Source: Parietaria judaica (Eukaryota > Streptophyta > Magnoliopsida > Rosales > Urticaceae). Taken from it: a DNA stretch of 64,000 nucleotides. The stretch is taken from positions 3,448,001 through 3,512,000 of the forward strand of contig OX940863.1 in NCBI GenBank assembly GCA_954871525.1, read 5' to 3'. Positions 22,745 through 34,600 of this stretch are shown piece by piece (the stretch's first letter is position 1; each line of letters opens with the position of its first letter). The notes beneath the pieces are model-generated. The model had not been told where the DNA came from. It ran no database searches and worked only from the letters and a program-made list of their open reading frames with translations. Both the position numbers and the translations under genes were made by a program.

Positions 22745-22915
22745 AAGTAAGCTTGACCTAGAGGTAACTCCAGTACACCTCCATTTAAGAGATCACGGGT
22801 TCAATCCCTATGAGAACAAATGAGTGCCCACGCCATCTCTTCTTACACATAATATATCTAGTAATGGGAGAGTGCATTGTAACTTTGGCCGTTGGTTCCA
22901 TCCCATTAAAAAAAA
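22745..22915 (+). mobile_element. Candidate tRNA-derived SINE
   Basis: A box A-like TGACCTAGAGGT (22754-22765) and a box B-like GGTTCAATCCC (22798-22808) lie about 33 bases apart, as in tRNA-derived Pol III promoters. The unit ends with an A-run (about 22908-22915). I found no clear target duplication, so the boundaries are approximate. It could instead be a decayed tRNA pseudogene fused to other sequence. Confidence 0.45.
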
Positions 22916-23055
22916 TACTTAGACCTTACTAACCCATATTAAAACGACATGGAATGCCCGTAAAACGACAAAGTCAGAAACGACAAGAAAGATAAACCAG
23001 ATGAATAGAAAAAATGGAAGAAGGTTTTCAGGGAAGAACCAATCATTGAGTGGCT

Positions 23056-24336
23056 ATGGAGGCTCTCTATCTCTTGCTCTCCATTCTCTCCACCTTCCTC
23101 TCTTCGCTTCTCCTCTCTCTCTTCCTTCCCTTCCGTCGCCTCCTCCGCCGCGCCGGCGCACCGTCTGGCACGAGCGCCGGCGACCGGTCCACCACTGCTT
23201 CCGATACTCCGTCAGGTACGCGTTGATCGACCTCGACGCCGAGGATTCTTCCTATCCAATCTCCGACCACCTCTCCGCCGACGAGGCGCGCCGGATCGCC
23301 GGCACTGGCGGCTCTGTGTACGTCGCTAACCTCTCTTCGCGCTTCGAGAAATGGTGAATTCAATTTCGAACTGAATTTTCTTGAATTGTTTGGGTTGAGA
23401 AACAGTTCTCTTTTGACGATTCCGGAGAGCGTTGGCTACGAGCAAAATCCTCTGAGTCTGTACTATTGCTATGACGATGGAGGCGACTCTTCTCAGCTCT
23501 TGAGCAAGTGCATGGCTGAGGTTTGGATTGGTCTTGAGTCACTGTACTGATGAATTCTTTGCTTGAATGCTTGAATGAATTGTCTGCTTGCTTTATAATC
23601 TGTTAGTCTTCCTGATATTGATCTCAGGTGACCAATACTCCATGGGGTGAGAGAGTAACGTTCGTATTCGATCCGAAGTCCGATTTGGTGGCGAAACCGC
23701 TACACGTCAGTCCATTCATGGTATGTCACTGCTGTTTCTTCTGGTAAATCTGTAACTTCGTCACTGAGGAAATTGCGGAGTCAGTATTCATGAATGTTGC
23801 AGGATATGCATGGGAATTGGAGCATCAAAGCAAACGACCCGGACGACAGCCTATTCGTGGCAATCTCCGTTCAACACCCAACGCTAGGCGACTATTTCAC
23901 CGCAACGTTGAGAGCCAATAAAGTTCCGGCATCGCTGGTGTCTGATCATTCGCTTTTCTTCTGGTTGATGCCGCACAAAGTTGCCATATGGATATATTGG
24001 CATGTAAGTTACATTCCAAAAGTCCATGTTATTGTGTAAAATATTTCCAGGTCTATGAAGTGAATAATAAGTCATTTGTTTTGTTACCGATTTCGTGTTT
24101 AGGCACTCAAGCTGTGGTGGAAAGACGTGGCGTTCATCCAACATCCGAGGTATACGCACCCTGCGTATAGGGAGGAAGCCGTGAATCGCGATAAAAAGCT
24201 TCAATGCTGTGAGAAAATTGGAAAATCCGACACAGACGAGCGTACAAGAGTCGAAGCTTGTCAAGAATCCATGGCTGCCAAGAGCTGCGAGGCTCGTCAG
24301 TTCACATGGAGAAACGCAAAGTGGCCTTGGAACTGA
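23056..24336 (+). pseudogene. DUF1365-family protein, N-terminal anchor out of frame
   Basis: Five coding exons: 23056-23317, 23406-23520, 23628-23720, 23803-24003 and 24103-24336, with GT-AG junctions and consistent phases from exon 1's end onward. The product belongs to the DUF1365 family, of unknown biochemical role. Bacterial members often sit beside cyclopropane-fatty-acid synthase genes. Conserved stretches are TVWHERRRPVHHCFRYSVRYAL, NTPWGERVTFVF, LHVSPFMDMHGNW, FFWLMPHKVAIWIYWHALKLWW and the end TWRNAKWPWN. The natural start, ATG 23056, encodes a hydrophobic anchor (MEALYLLLSILSTFLSSLLL) followed by FRRLLRR. However, it is one base out of frame with the TVWHERRR segment beginning at 23160 (104 bases between). 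The in-frame alternative is ATG 23001, which gives an unrelated leader with no anchor. Exons 2-5 are intact, so this may be a recent lesion, a sequencing error, or a gene using another start. Confidence 0.8.
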
Positions 24337-25082
24337 AAATGCCGGGAACTTTGTGGTTACCTTAAGTACCTTGTTCATGTGCTTCTCTGCTTTTTAACAC
24401 TAATTTCTTGGAGATTTCAAAGGCGTGACAAACTTATGGCCTGCCCCGATTAAGAAAAAAGCCGAGACCCGTCTCTGTCTGTGTATCATGATTTCGTTTG
24501 TCAATAATCTTTTCACCATTCTGTCATTTTCTGAGGCTTGAATTTGCCAGTTATCAAATTTCTACTCAAAGGTTCCATTTTTTTTTTCTCATTGAAGTCC
24601 CTCTAGTTGAAAAAAGTTGAAGCTGACCTTTAAATCCTGAAAATATAAAATTTGGACCCATTATGGATTTCCATGATATATCTAATTTCCTTACTTGTAT
24701 TTGCTTTATGCTGATATTTACATTTTAGCTATTTATAACATATATAAGTAGAATATTGGGAATATGAATCTTACTTAATAATAATATCAATAATTTCATT
24801 GCCCTTAAATTAATATGATTTTCTCCCTTCTCCAACTAATAGCCTACCAATATTTTGTATCAGATAATCACTTGATCAGTAATTTATAAAAATAAGAAAA
24901 TTGCGTCAACAAAATTACCTATAAATTAGGTAACACCCACGGCATATTCTACTTTTTTTTTTTTTTCTCACGTTAGTAGTAATTTATGTAAGTAGGGAAT
25001 TTACAGGAAAGTTAGTAATAAATTAAGTGAAAGTAACGATATATTTTTTTTCTTTTTCTTTTGTGGCTTATATATATCTAAT
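24337..25082. other. 3' flank and AT-rich intergenic DNA
   Basis: The first few hundred bases are presumably the 3' UTR and downstream flank of the DUF1365 gene. After that the sequence is AT-rich with poly(T) runs and no recognisable gene. Confidence 0.5.
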
Positions 25083-25370
25083 GTTGTCAAAATTAGAACT
25101 CTAGTGTAGTGGAATCTAAGTTCAATTTTAACTCTCTCTTCCTAAGAGACCAAAGTTCAATTCCCAACAACCTCATTTTTTTTATATGTTAATCTCTTAA
25201 TATAAATATTCTTTTATTGTATATTAAGTAATAATATTTGTACCATTGTATAACTAAATATTATCGATTTATAAAAATTAATTATAAAAATACTTTTATA
25301 TCATATTATATTCTAAAAATTCAAGCTTAATTTTTTTCGCCCCATCTTGTAGAAATCATGGCTCCGCCCA
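25083..25370. mobile_element. 5'-truncated copy of GGGGCGGAGC hAT-like element
   Basis: This segment aligns with the interior and right end of the neighbouring element at 25442-25868: the phrases TAGTGGAATCTAAG, GACCAAAGTTCAATTCCC and TACCATTGTATAACTAAAT occur, followed by a TTTTTTTCGCCCC end and GGCTCCGCCC. The left terminus is missing. Confidence 0.7.
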
Positions 25371-25441
25371 TGGTCAAAAGTATATAATTTAAGAACTAAA
25401 TACGAGTGTGTGTATATATATATATATATATATATGTATAT

Positions 25442-25866
25442 TAGGGCGGAGCTAGTTGGGGCCGAGCGGGTGCGGCCGCCCCCACTTGATTCAAACCCGT
25501 TATTTTTAATTAAAAAAAATATACAGTTTTATCAATATATATAAAAGGTATTACATGTAGACAAAATTGATACTCTAGTGTCATGGAATCTAAGTTTAGT
25601 TTTAACTCTCTCTTCCTTAGAGACCAAGGTTCAATTCCCATCAACCTCTTTTTTTTTTTTATGTATTTATGACCTCTTTATATTAGTATTAATCTCTTAA
25701 TATAAATAGTCTTTTATTATATATTAAGTAATAATCTTTGTACCATTGTATCACTAAATATTATCGATTTATAAAAATTAATTATAAAAATACTTTTATA
25801 TCATATTCTAAAAATTCTATCTTTAATTTTTTTCGCCTCCTTTTGTAGAAATCCTGGCTCCGCCCC

Positions 25867-25868
<2 letters not shown>
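25442..25868. mobile_element. Non-autonomous hAT-like element, GGGGCGGAGC family
   Basis: The left end reads TTAGGGCGGAGCTAGTTGG and the right end GGCTCCGCCCCTA, so the inverted ends of the family are present with slight decay. It is inserted in an (AT)n tract, so a target duplication (TATATATA-like) cannot be distinguished from the repeat. There is no transposase. The interior includes GGTTCAATTCCC, which resembles a tRNA box B. Confidence 0.75.
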
Positions 25869-25898
<30 letters not shown>

Positions 25899-26149
25899 AT
25901 ATTTATTGACGACGTTAGAATATACGCTAAAAAGGTGAAATATGTTGTAACTTTTAGTTTCACTTTCACTATATTAGGTTCATATGTTAAAATAAATAGT
26001 CTTTTATTATATATTAAGTAATAATCTTTGTACCATTGTATCACTAAATATTATCGATTTATAAAAATTAATTATAAAAATACTTTTATATCATATTCTA
26101 AAAATTCTACCTTTAATTTTTTTCGCCCCCTCTTGTAGAAATCCTGGCT

Positions 26150-26202
<53 letters not shown>

Positions 26203-26286
26203 CGAGGACGTTAGAATATACGCTAAAAAGGTGAAATATGTTGTAACTTTTAGTTTCACTTTCACTATATTAGGTTCATATGTTAA
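25701..26286. repeat. 290-bp tandem duplication capturing an hAT-like 3' end
   Basis: The segment beginning at 25701 (right third of the hAT-like element, an (AT)n tract and 85 bp of flank) is repeated beginning at 25991, exactly 290 bp later. The second unit ends near 26286. The two are nearly identical apart from the length of the (AT)n tract and an altered terminus. The junction shows short homology (AATAAA-type), consistent with replication slippage or microhomology-mediated duplication. Confidence 0.85.
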
Positions 26287-26531
26287 AATATAAACATGGA
26301 ATTATACTCTCTACAAAGTCAAGAAAAAGCATGTTTATTTGTCTTCTTCCAATTATGGCGTGTATGAATGGTGGGCACGACAAGAAAGAGAAATGTGTAT
26401 AATATATGATTCTATTTCCTTTTAAAGTACTAACATTTTCAGCGTTTTATCAAACCTAAAACAAGAAAATCATTCTAAATAGTTAGCAACTATACATATT
26501 ACATACGCTTTATTTTTATTTTATTTGAGTA

Positions 26532-27352
26532 TCGTGGCGGATCCACGGCCAACCGTAGGGTGGCCGTGGCCCCCCTTGATTTCCGATATTAGTCGAGTTC
26601 GAGCTTCCGGGCCGTTTTGGCGATCTTATTATAGCCTTAGCTAACCCTTTCGGACCCCCTACATCTTCTAGCATTTTCTATAAGCTAAATCTTTCTCTCT
26701 TCGCGTCCGCCATTGATGCCGTGCTGTGTAACTCCGACGAAACTTCAAACTTCAAACAGTTTCAATGACTTATCACATCGAGGAAGATGAAAGGATTATA
26801 ACACTAATATTACTATTTTACCCTTGATTCTTGTGGTTATTACAAAAGGCACGAGTGCATGACAGCTTTTTAATAATAGTTTTTAAATTTACAACATTGC
26901 CCTTGTATTTTGAGGTTATTACACACAAAGTAATAAAACTTGATATATTATGAATTATGGATTCATATAATTATGTAATTTTAAATATAAAAGATCATCA
27001 ATGTCTTAATAACTTTATGTATATTCACTATAAAATAAATATTATATAATTTTTTATGTTTATAGTGATAAGTAATATTAAATTAAAAATCCATAAAATT
27101 ATCGTTAAATTCCTGAAATAAATTATTAAAAATCCATATATAATTTGGGTGACTTTCTGTTTACGTATTCTATAATAGTTTAGTGGATGATATAAAAGCA
27201 AATGAAAATAACTTATTTGTATATATTCACATATAAAGCTAGAAAGTCAATATAATAACGGATGTAAAATGTAATATCGAAAAAACCGTATATTTATATG
27301 TTATTGAAAAAAAAATTCGCCCCCCTATCCGAAAATCCTGGATCCGCCACTG
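26532..27352. mobile_element. Non-autonomous hAT-like element, GTGGCGGATCC ends
   Basis: Inverted ends share GTGGCGGATCC: the left at 26534-26544, and the right as the complement of GGATCCGCCACTG ending at 27352. The two outermost left bases are altered and no 8-bp target duplication remains. The element is about 821 bp and has no transposase frame. The ends are of the same general type as the GGGGCGGAGC family, but the interior is different. Confidence 0.65.
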
Positions 27353-27880
27353 TCGTGGTTCACGATAATACTTTTAATTTTACCCGACATTGAGGCTTAA
27401 CTTAAGCACGTTATGTTGTGAGGAATATTATATACTTTATTGTCAAGCAAATCAAAAGGAAAGAATTAAGTGATGCACTCTATAATTCTATATCCAAAAT
27501 CTAAATTTAGTATCAAACAAACGAAGGAAAGTATATATATACGTATATGTAATTGCAAAAGTATCCAAGTTGTTTGAAAATCTCGGATTCGTAGACCTCA
27601 TTCACTATTCCGTTAGTTTTTTTTTACTATTTTCGTCATTGATAACGTGAACAACAAATAAATAAACTCAAATGATTAAGCCCACGAACATTGAATTAAA
27701 CCTAGACGTAAACACAAATTCTTGGAACATCAACTACGTAAATTCTTATTTTCCTTCTTACTTTCTTTCTCGAATTCTCAGTTTATATCATCAATAACGT
27801 CGCAATTTGCGTTGTTGATGTCATCACTGACGGAAATGATTAAAAAAAAGTAATTAAAAAGTAGATAGGTCTATCTATCC

Positions 27881-28708
27881 CAAGGTGTTAAATTTCCCGA
27901 TTTTCCATGGAAATATCGACTGATTTTCGTTTTTCGAAGATATGCGAAAGGAAAACCCTTTCGTTTCGCTGGATTTTTACCATTTTTCGCGAAATTCGCA
28001 TGGGCACGTGGGTGGAATATCGTTTTTCGTTTTTGTGAATAAAAATTGCGAAAAATGGTTGGAATTTCGCACAAAATCATATTTTTGGTAGATTTCGACA
28101 AAAATACCAATAAAACTTTCGGCAAAAATAATTATACACTTCACCTAATAATTTAACTTAATATTATACACTTAAAATAATATTATACACTTAACATACA
28201 TATTAACTTCACCTAACATACATATACACTTAATATACATATTCATTTAATATTATACACTTCAACTAATATTAAATTTGTTAACATACATATACAATTA
28301 ACATGCATATTCACTTAATATTACACACTTAATTAACATACATATTCACTTCACATAATAATTTGACTTAATATTATACATTTCAACTAATAAAGTGACT
28401 TAATATTATATATTTCACCTACATATTTAAGTTACAAATGTGTTTGTTATATACAATTATGTCTTGTATTTATTAAATATGTAGTTTTGAACCTATATAA
28501 ATATCTTGCTTAAATACTCAAATATTTTTACCAAATATCCGTCGAAAACCTCATCGGCATGCGGTATGCCCATGCAAAAAATGCGGTATATGTGGCATGC
28601 GGCATGCCCTTTTTTTACGATTTGCCCATCGACATACCCATCGGCAAGCGATATATCCGTAAAACGGAAAATGCGAAACGACATCGGCATGCGACATTTT
28701 AAACCTTG
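27881..28708. mobile_element. Non-autonomous hAT element, CAAGGT ends
   Basis: The 828-bp element has ends CAAGGTGTTAAAT and, on the complement of the right end, CAAGGTTTAAAAT. It is flanked by a perfect 8-bp target duplication ATCTATCC (27873-27880 and 28709-28716). The interior has a degenerate array of CTTAATATTATACACTT-like units (about 28136-28420) and a region rich in GCATGC and GCGA motifs. No transposase frame is visible. Confidence 0.87.
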
Positions 28709-29073
28709 ATCTATCCATAAAAAAAGATGAACTTGAATATTTTTGTCATAATTTTTTTAAGATCATTGATTCTATGCTGCTGTGCTCATTGATTTCCAAA
28801 CAACTTGAGTATTTTTGCCTCCTCTACTATATATTATCTCATGCTAATTTACCTAACTTCAACATTATGGAAATATATATATATATATATATATATATGA
28901 TTTCCCACGTGTCTCTTTTTATTAATATATCAAGGAATTTTTCATAAATATTATCAGCGATGTACTTCATTTGTGACGAGATTAATATTTGAAAGATTTA
29001 CCTTATTTAAACCTTCATATTTTTTACTTAAAAAAATAAAATAAAAATACAGCTAAAAATCAACTTAGTAACT

Positions 29074-29658
29074 CGTGGGTGAGCGTGGGTTGGGTTGGGC
29101 CGCCCCGATGCTTTTTATGGACCCGACCCGATCACTTCGGGTTCCCAAAAAAATGCCCGACCCGACCCAAAATTTTTTAATGCCCGAACCAAACCGACCC
29201 GATAAAAATCGGGTTGGGTTGGTTTGGGTCGCCATGGCCCGATTAATTAAACTTTAATCTTATATAACAAAAAAATAATATGAAAAAAATGCATCAATGT
29301 AACTCAAAATTCAAGTAAAAATACCCCAACCAAATTTAATCAAACAAACATACACTAAATAATGTAAACACATGAAAATGAGAGATTGAAGGGTCTTTGA
29401 ATGTAAATAAAATTGAGGATGAGAAATTTTAAAAGACTATAGATTGCACTACTTGAATAAAAAATATTCATTATATTGGTCGGGTCGGAGACCCCGACCC
29501 GACCCAAGGTTTTGGACCCGACCCCGACCCAAATAATAGTCGGGTCCGGCCCGATCCGACCCAATTTTGAGCGGGTTAGATTGGGCGGGTTTGATTGGGG
29601 TCGGGTCTATAACGGATTTGGTTGGGCCATCGGGTTGGGTCTAAAATGCTCACCCCTA
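29074..29658. mobile_element. Non-autonomous hAT-like element, GGGTGAGC ends
   Basis: Left end GTGGGTGAGC and right end GCTCACCCCTA, with a short flanking direct repeat TAACTC (29069-29074 and 29657-29662), so a full 8-bp duplication is no longer clear. Both subterminal regions are built from CGACCC/GGGTCGG repeats in opposite orientation. It shares its AT-rich core, in reverse orientation, with the element at 38042-38424. Confidence 0.7.
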
Positions 29659-29662
29659 ACTC

Positions 29663-31639
29663 ATGGTAAGATACCAATATAAATTAGTGCACTGATAAAA
29701 TTCCTCAAAGCATAGTTTTGGTACATTAAATGCAATCTAAAATAGTTTAGGTTCATTTTATATATATATATAGGAGCTTGTAGATTAACGAAGAAAAATA
29801 GGCCAGAGAAATCATTTTCACTAAAATCATTGCCCATTACGGTTTTTAGATGATTTTCATATTATTTTAAACAAGAATTTATAGTTTATACAAATAAAGT
29901 TCAATACTAATATAGTATATTACCAAATTTTCGATAAGAAAATTCAACTACGTAAAATCTCGTGTGTTGTCTTGTTCATACAGTTCAGTTGAACCATAAC
30001 AATGTGTCAACAAACATACTGTTTAGCCTAATAGATTTTTGGAGTGACATGATTATATAGGCTAAGATAGCAGTATATTATTTGAAATTAAATTAGACAT
30101 TGAAAAATTAAATTCACAATATAATGCAGAAAGTGTCAAATTTGAAACTATCTATAACGTGACGTTTTATCTGTCGTTTTATAAAGCACCGATCGACATC
30201 GACTTTTAAGTTTTCATAGGCAGAAATCGGCCACGAAAAGCAATTAAATTGTTTGTAAAGAGAATGTTATTCATACTTGTGAACTGTCGATATAGATTAG
30301 GCAAAGAAATAATGAGCCACAAAACACGTGTTTTAAAATCATAGTCTTAAATCTTTATTTAAAATAGACAGATCTGTCACTCTTATACAGCTTGCCCGCC
30401 GAACAAATATTCTCTTATCTATTTTCTTTTTCTTCTTAGTCGCTTAAATTATTAAATATTTTCAATCAGATCATTATTCATATAATAATACCCGTTAATA
30501 ACATGCTTCCTAAGTTGCTATTGAATAATGATTAGAAAAAGACGGTTTGGTTAAACAAAATTAAATTATAATAAAAAATAAGCCATTTTGGTATGGTTGG
30601 CATTACACATTAGTTATGTAAATATAATTATAAGGAAAAAAAAAACTCATTTTATTTTGATAAATTGAATTCTGCCTTCTGGGACTACAGCCGAACTTTT
30701 TCGATCCTAAAAATTTTAAAACTGAATTTGTAGATTCAGATTTTTTCGAATCGAATTCTTTTTTTCGAAATAGTAAAAACATACTGGATTTCCGGCCTCG
30801 TTACCGCGTTTAGAATTCATTGTCTTTGCATGCGCTCCAAGAATTTCGTGTGTGGGTGATGTTGGTCCAAGAAGATTAAAAAAAAAATTGCACATTATAG
30901 TTGCAATTTAAAGCATTTAGGAATGACAAAAAGTCGTAAATTGAGGAATGTTGATTAATATTGTTAATGACATAACTTTATTGGTTTCGTGTTGAATTAT
31001 AATTGTTAACTATCATAAGTAAGGTTTCATTCAATGCATATTAATTGTCTAAGTAACAACAATGACATGAAGAAAAAGTGACTGAATTAATTTGATTTAC
31101 ATTTTTTCCTTTTAGGATTGTGGACGGCTGGACGCAAATCTCATAAACGGAACCGTAATTTAAAATTAGGGGGAGTAACAAAATATTTAGGGTTCAAAAT
31201 GCATAGATCTAAAAATATTATTAATACTCGACCAAAATCGAACACTACAATCGAAACCGAAACAACAAATAGTTCTAAAACGAAAACAACCGCTAAAAAT
31301 CCAAGATAAAATACAAAAGAAAAATCGCAGCACCAATGTCATACCAAGACTCAACTAAACTTTAATTTGGTTCAATCGTAAAACGTCAAGGTCAAATTCT
31401 CAGGAGCAGAAATGGGCAAGAAACGATAAAACATGATAATATTTATAAAAAAAAAAAGCTAATTTATCGATTCCATGTTCGGTTTCGCCCCTACTTATAA
31501 GTGTTTAGCTTGATTGGAAATCTTTTTTTCTATGTGACAGTGTAATAAATAACCATTACTCCCACCCCATTTATTACAAAAATATTCTCAATTTATAAAT
31601 TGACTATTAACTAAATTTGCTGCTTGAAAGTATACGAAA
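29663..31639. other. AT-rich intergenic DNA
   Basis: About 2 kb of AT-rich DNA without a recognisable gene, RNA or bounded repeat. The short open frame at 31118-31309 is Asn/Thr/Lys-rich low-complexity sequence and I do not support it as a gene. Confidence 0.5.
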
Positions 31640-34600
31640 TCTATATATTATAAAAGGAGGAAACAACAAGTGATGTGGCATGATAAGATTAAAGTGTTGA
31701 GAAAAGGAAAAATTATAGAGCAACTTGACAATTTAGCTTTATAAGATCAAGTCATTGAGATTTCTAATTTTTATAGAATTTTTATTTATTTTTATTCTCT
31801 TTTTTTTTTCATTGAATGTCATTAAATCATAAAACGTAATAACAAATTTATATCTCTTTCTTAGAATCATCATGTAACTTACAACATACAAGAATACTAA
31901 AAGACCATTTGATGGTAATATAAGGTTGAATTATAAGTAAAACGTTTACCACCTAGCAAAATTGAATATTGATTAATTTAATATACTATTTATATTAAAT
32001 GTCAAATGTGAAATTTATTATTAATTTTAGAATTTTTTTTAACAGGCATGTTTATAATATATTATAATATATACATAATTTATAAAAATGAGGTAATTAA
32101 TTTAATGTATTATTTGTATCCTCATCAAATGTCTCATAAATTTACCTTTTTTTCAAAATTCGTTTTTTTTTTCATCATATATATATTATTAGTAAAACAT
32201 TTATCATGTATTGTAATAAATACATAACTATTAATTGGATGAACTTTTATCATTCCATGTTGAAGGGTTTTGATATGTCAAGACTTTTGGTGTTTTCGTT
32301 TCTTAAAGTCTAATTAATTTTACTTTATTATATGCATTATATTTTCTCATTGTATTTTCTAGGCCTATAAATAGAGATAGATATTTTTGTGAGATGAAAA
32401 ACAAGCAAATATGGTCTATCTCTTCTATTTCGTTAGTCTCTATAATATTGTTTTTCTGTTCTTTAGCATTGTTCTATTTATTAGATCAATAGTCTTTTGT
32501 TATTTTCATAATGAATTTTTCTATTATGTGGTTCTCTTAATATAGATTTTAGTTTACATGCATGCAATATTTGTGTGCCACTCTCATGCGTTTCTATACT
32601 ATCGGAAGGGCCCAAGTGCTACAAACAAGACCTTGAGCATAAACCTTTCGAGGCGTCAACGGAAGGGTCCACCACAAAAACACGGTACTCACTTATAAAC
32701 TTTAATTTTCTTTGCCAAATGTGAAATGTACTATTATGAGCTTATAGTTTTGGTACTCACGTATAAGCATTACCTTTCTTTGCCAATTTTGAAGTGAAAC
32801 TCTTCTAAGCTTATACAAAAATATTCAATGACGTTTTGTGGGTTTCTTTATTTATTTTTTATTTTTTTATCAATAGACATGTGCTTTAGTAGAAGTATCT
32901 AATACACACTTTTGACGATTAATGTCTTGCAAGCTAACAACTATGACCATCAACGATAATTTTTAAAAGATAATTATTTATGAAACTATTATACATTTAT
33001 TTTCGGAAACGAAGATCTGTGATTTTTAGAATTTCACATGAAACACTCATGTATAATATAAAAACCTAATGCTATTTGAGTCCCTTAAGTATATAAAGTA
33101 TATGTTACAAGTGTAATATATGTGTGTAATTTGTGATTTTTTGAAGTATTACATGGCTTCATAAGATTTAAAAACAATCCATTTTTTAAAAAATAAAAAT
33201 AAAAATAAATTTTGATGCATTTAATAGTTTGGCATGCTAAAACATTTTGTTTAATTTGGTATACTAAAACACCTTCATTACTTTCAATCTTTATAACACT
33301 TATGTTCATTATAAAAAAATATTTTTCTTTCTTCATTCAAAACCAACCCGTTCTTAATATTTTTAAAATTATTTTTTTACACTTTCAGTTTGTGGTTTTC
33401 ATGTTAATCAAAGGTTTTTAAATTAAAGAGATGTTATTGTTTTACATGAGTAGAAACTCCGCCGTGTTTTTGCCGTTTATTATCGTAATTAATTTAGTGT
33501 TGAGACACATTCGACTAATCCAATGCCGATGGGTAAAACTATTACTAAACTCCGCCGTATTTTTGCCGTTTATTATCGTAATTAATTTAGTGTTGAGACA
33601 CATTCGACTAATCCAATGCCGATGGGTAAAACTATTACTAAACCATTAATTTGATTACTGATATAAATATGCAAAAGCTAACGCAAATTAAAAAAAAAAT
33701 GATTTGCTTTGGCTTAAGTAACGTTTGAGTTGGGACCAAAGTAACAACTGAAATTCATAGTCGCAGAAATATACTTTGAGTTGTAATATACTTTATATAT
33801 TAATTGTGTCTTATTTCAAATATTTTCAAGTTAATGGATATAGACATAAGGCGAATGAGATCGTATGATAAAATCAAATGATGACATGTTTGTTGATTTC
33901 GGTTATTTACATACATTTCTTTATTTTATTTTTAAAAGTTTACCGTGAAAATGTAGGAATCTTGGTATACTTTTTTTTTTTTTCCAGTTTCGCTCTCAAT
34001 TTGAATGATTGATATATAAATAAATAAAAAGGAAAATGTGATAAAAAAATTTTCATTTTTTATTTGTGTTACAATTTTTATGATTTTCAAATTAAAAAGT
34101 TCATTCATTGAGAAACTGTTAACGATATATTTTTAATGAAATTAATAAGAAATGTCACAATATAATGACTTTTTATTTTTTAGATTTTTTCTGTTGTTTT
34201 ACATTCTTAATAAAGAAATAACAAGGTTTCATCATGTGTGCTTAGACGAGTGATGTAGCAACGTTTTATCATGGTTGTGAGTAGGCTTGCAAAAGATACT
34301 TGGCCAAGAAGATCGATAAGCACATACTACATTTTATGAAAGTAAAAATGTAATTTTCTCTGGAATCAAAGTCGATAATTATGTTCATCAAAATTGTGTT
34401 CGAGTGAATGCGTTGATCAAATAGACACTATTTCAACTGAATGTGAAAGTGTGGTGCACATGATGAAGAAGACACTAATTATGTGGTATTATTCAAAGTG
34501 GAATCACCTTCAAGTGATATTACACCTTAGACAGATTTGGGAAGGATTGTCGACACGAACATTCAGAAGAAGTTTAATGCAACTCTTGAGAAAGCTATTA

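Noticed and set aside
28136..28420. Array of similar TTAATATTATACACTT units considered as a CRISPR-like or satellite array
   Set aside because: Units are degenerate and irregularly spaced, lie inside a transposon with a perfect target duplication, and the genome is eukaryotic.
33431..33649. 72-codon open frame with an internal repeat
   Set aside because: It stays open only because the 93-bp tandem duplication is divisible by three; no domain or splice context supports it.
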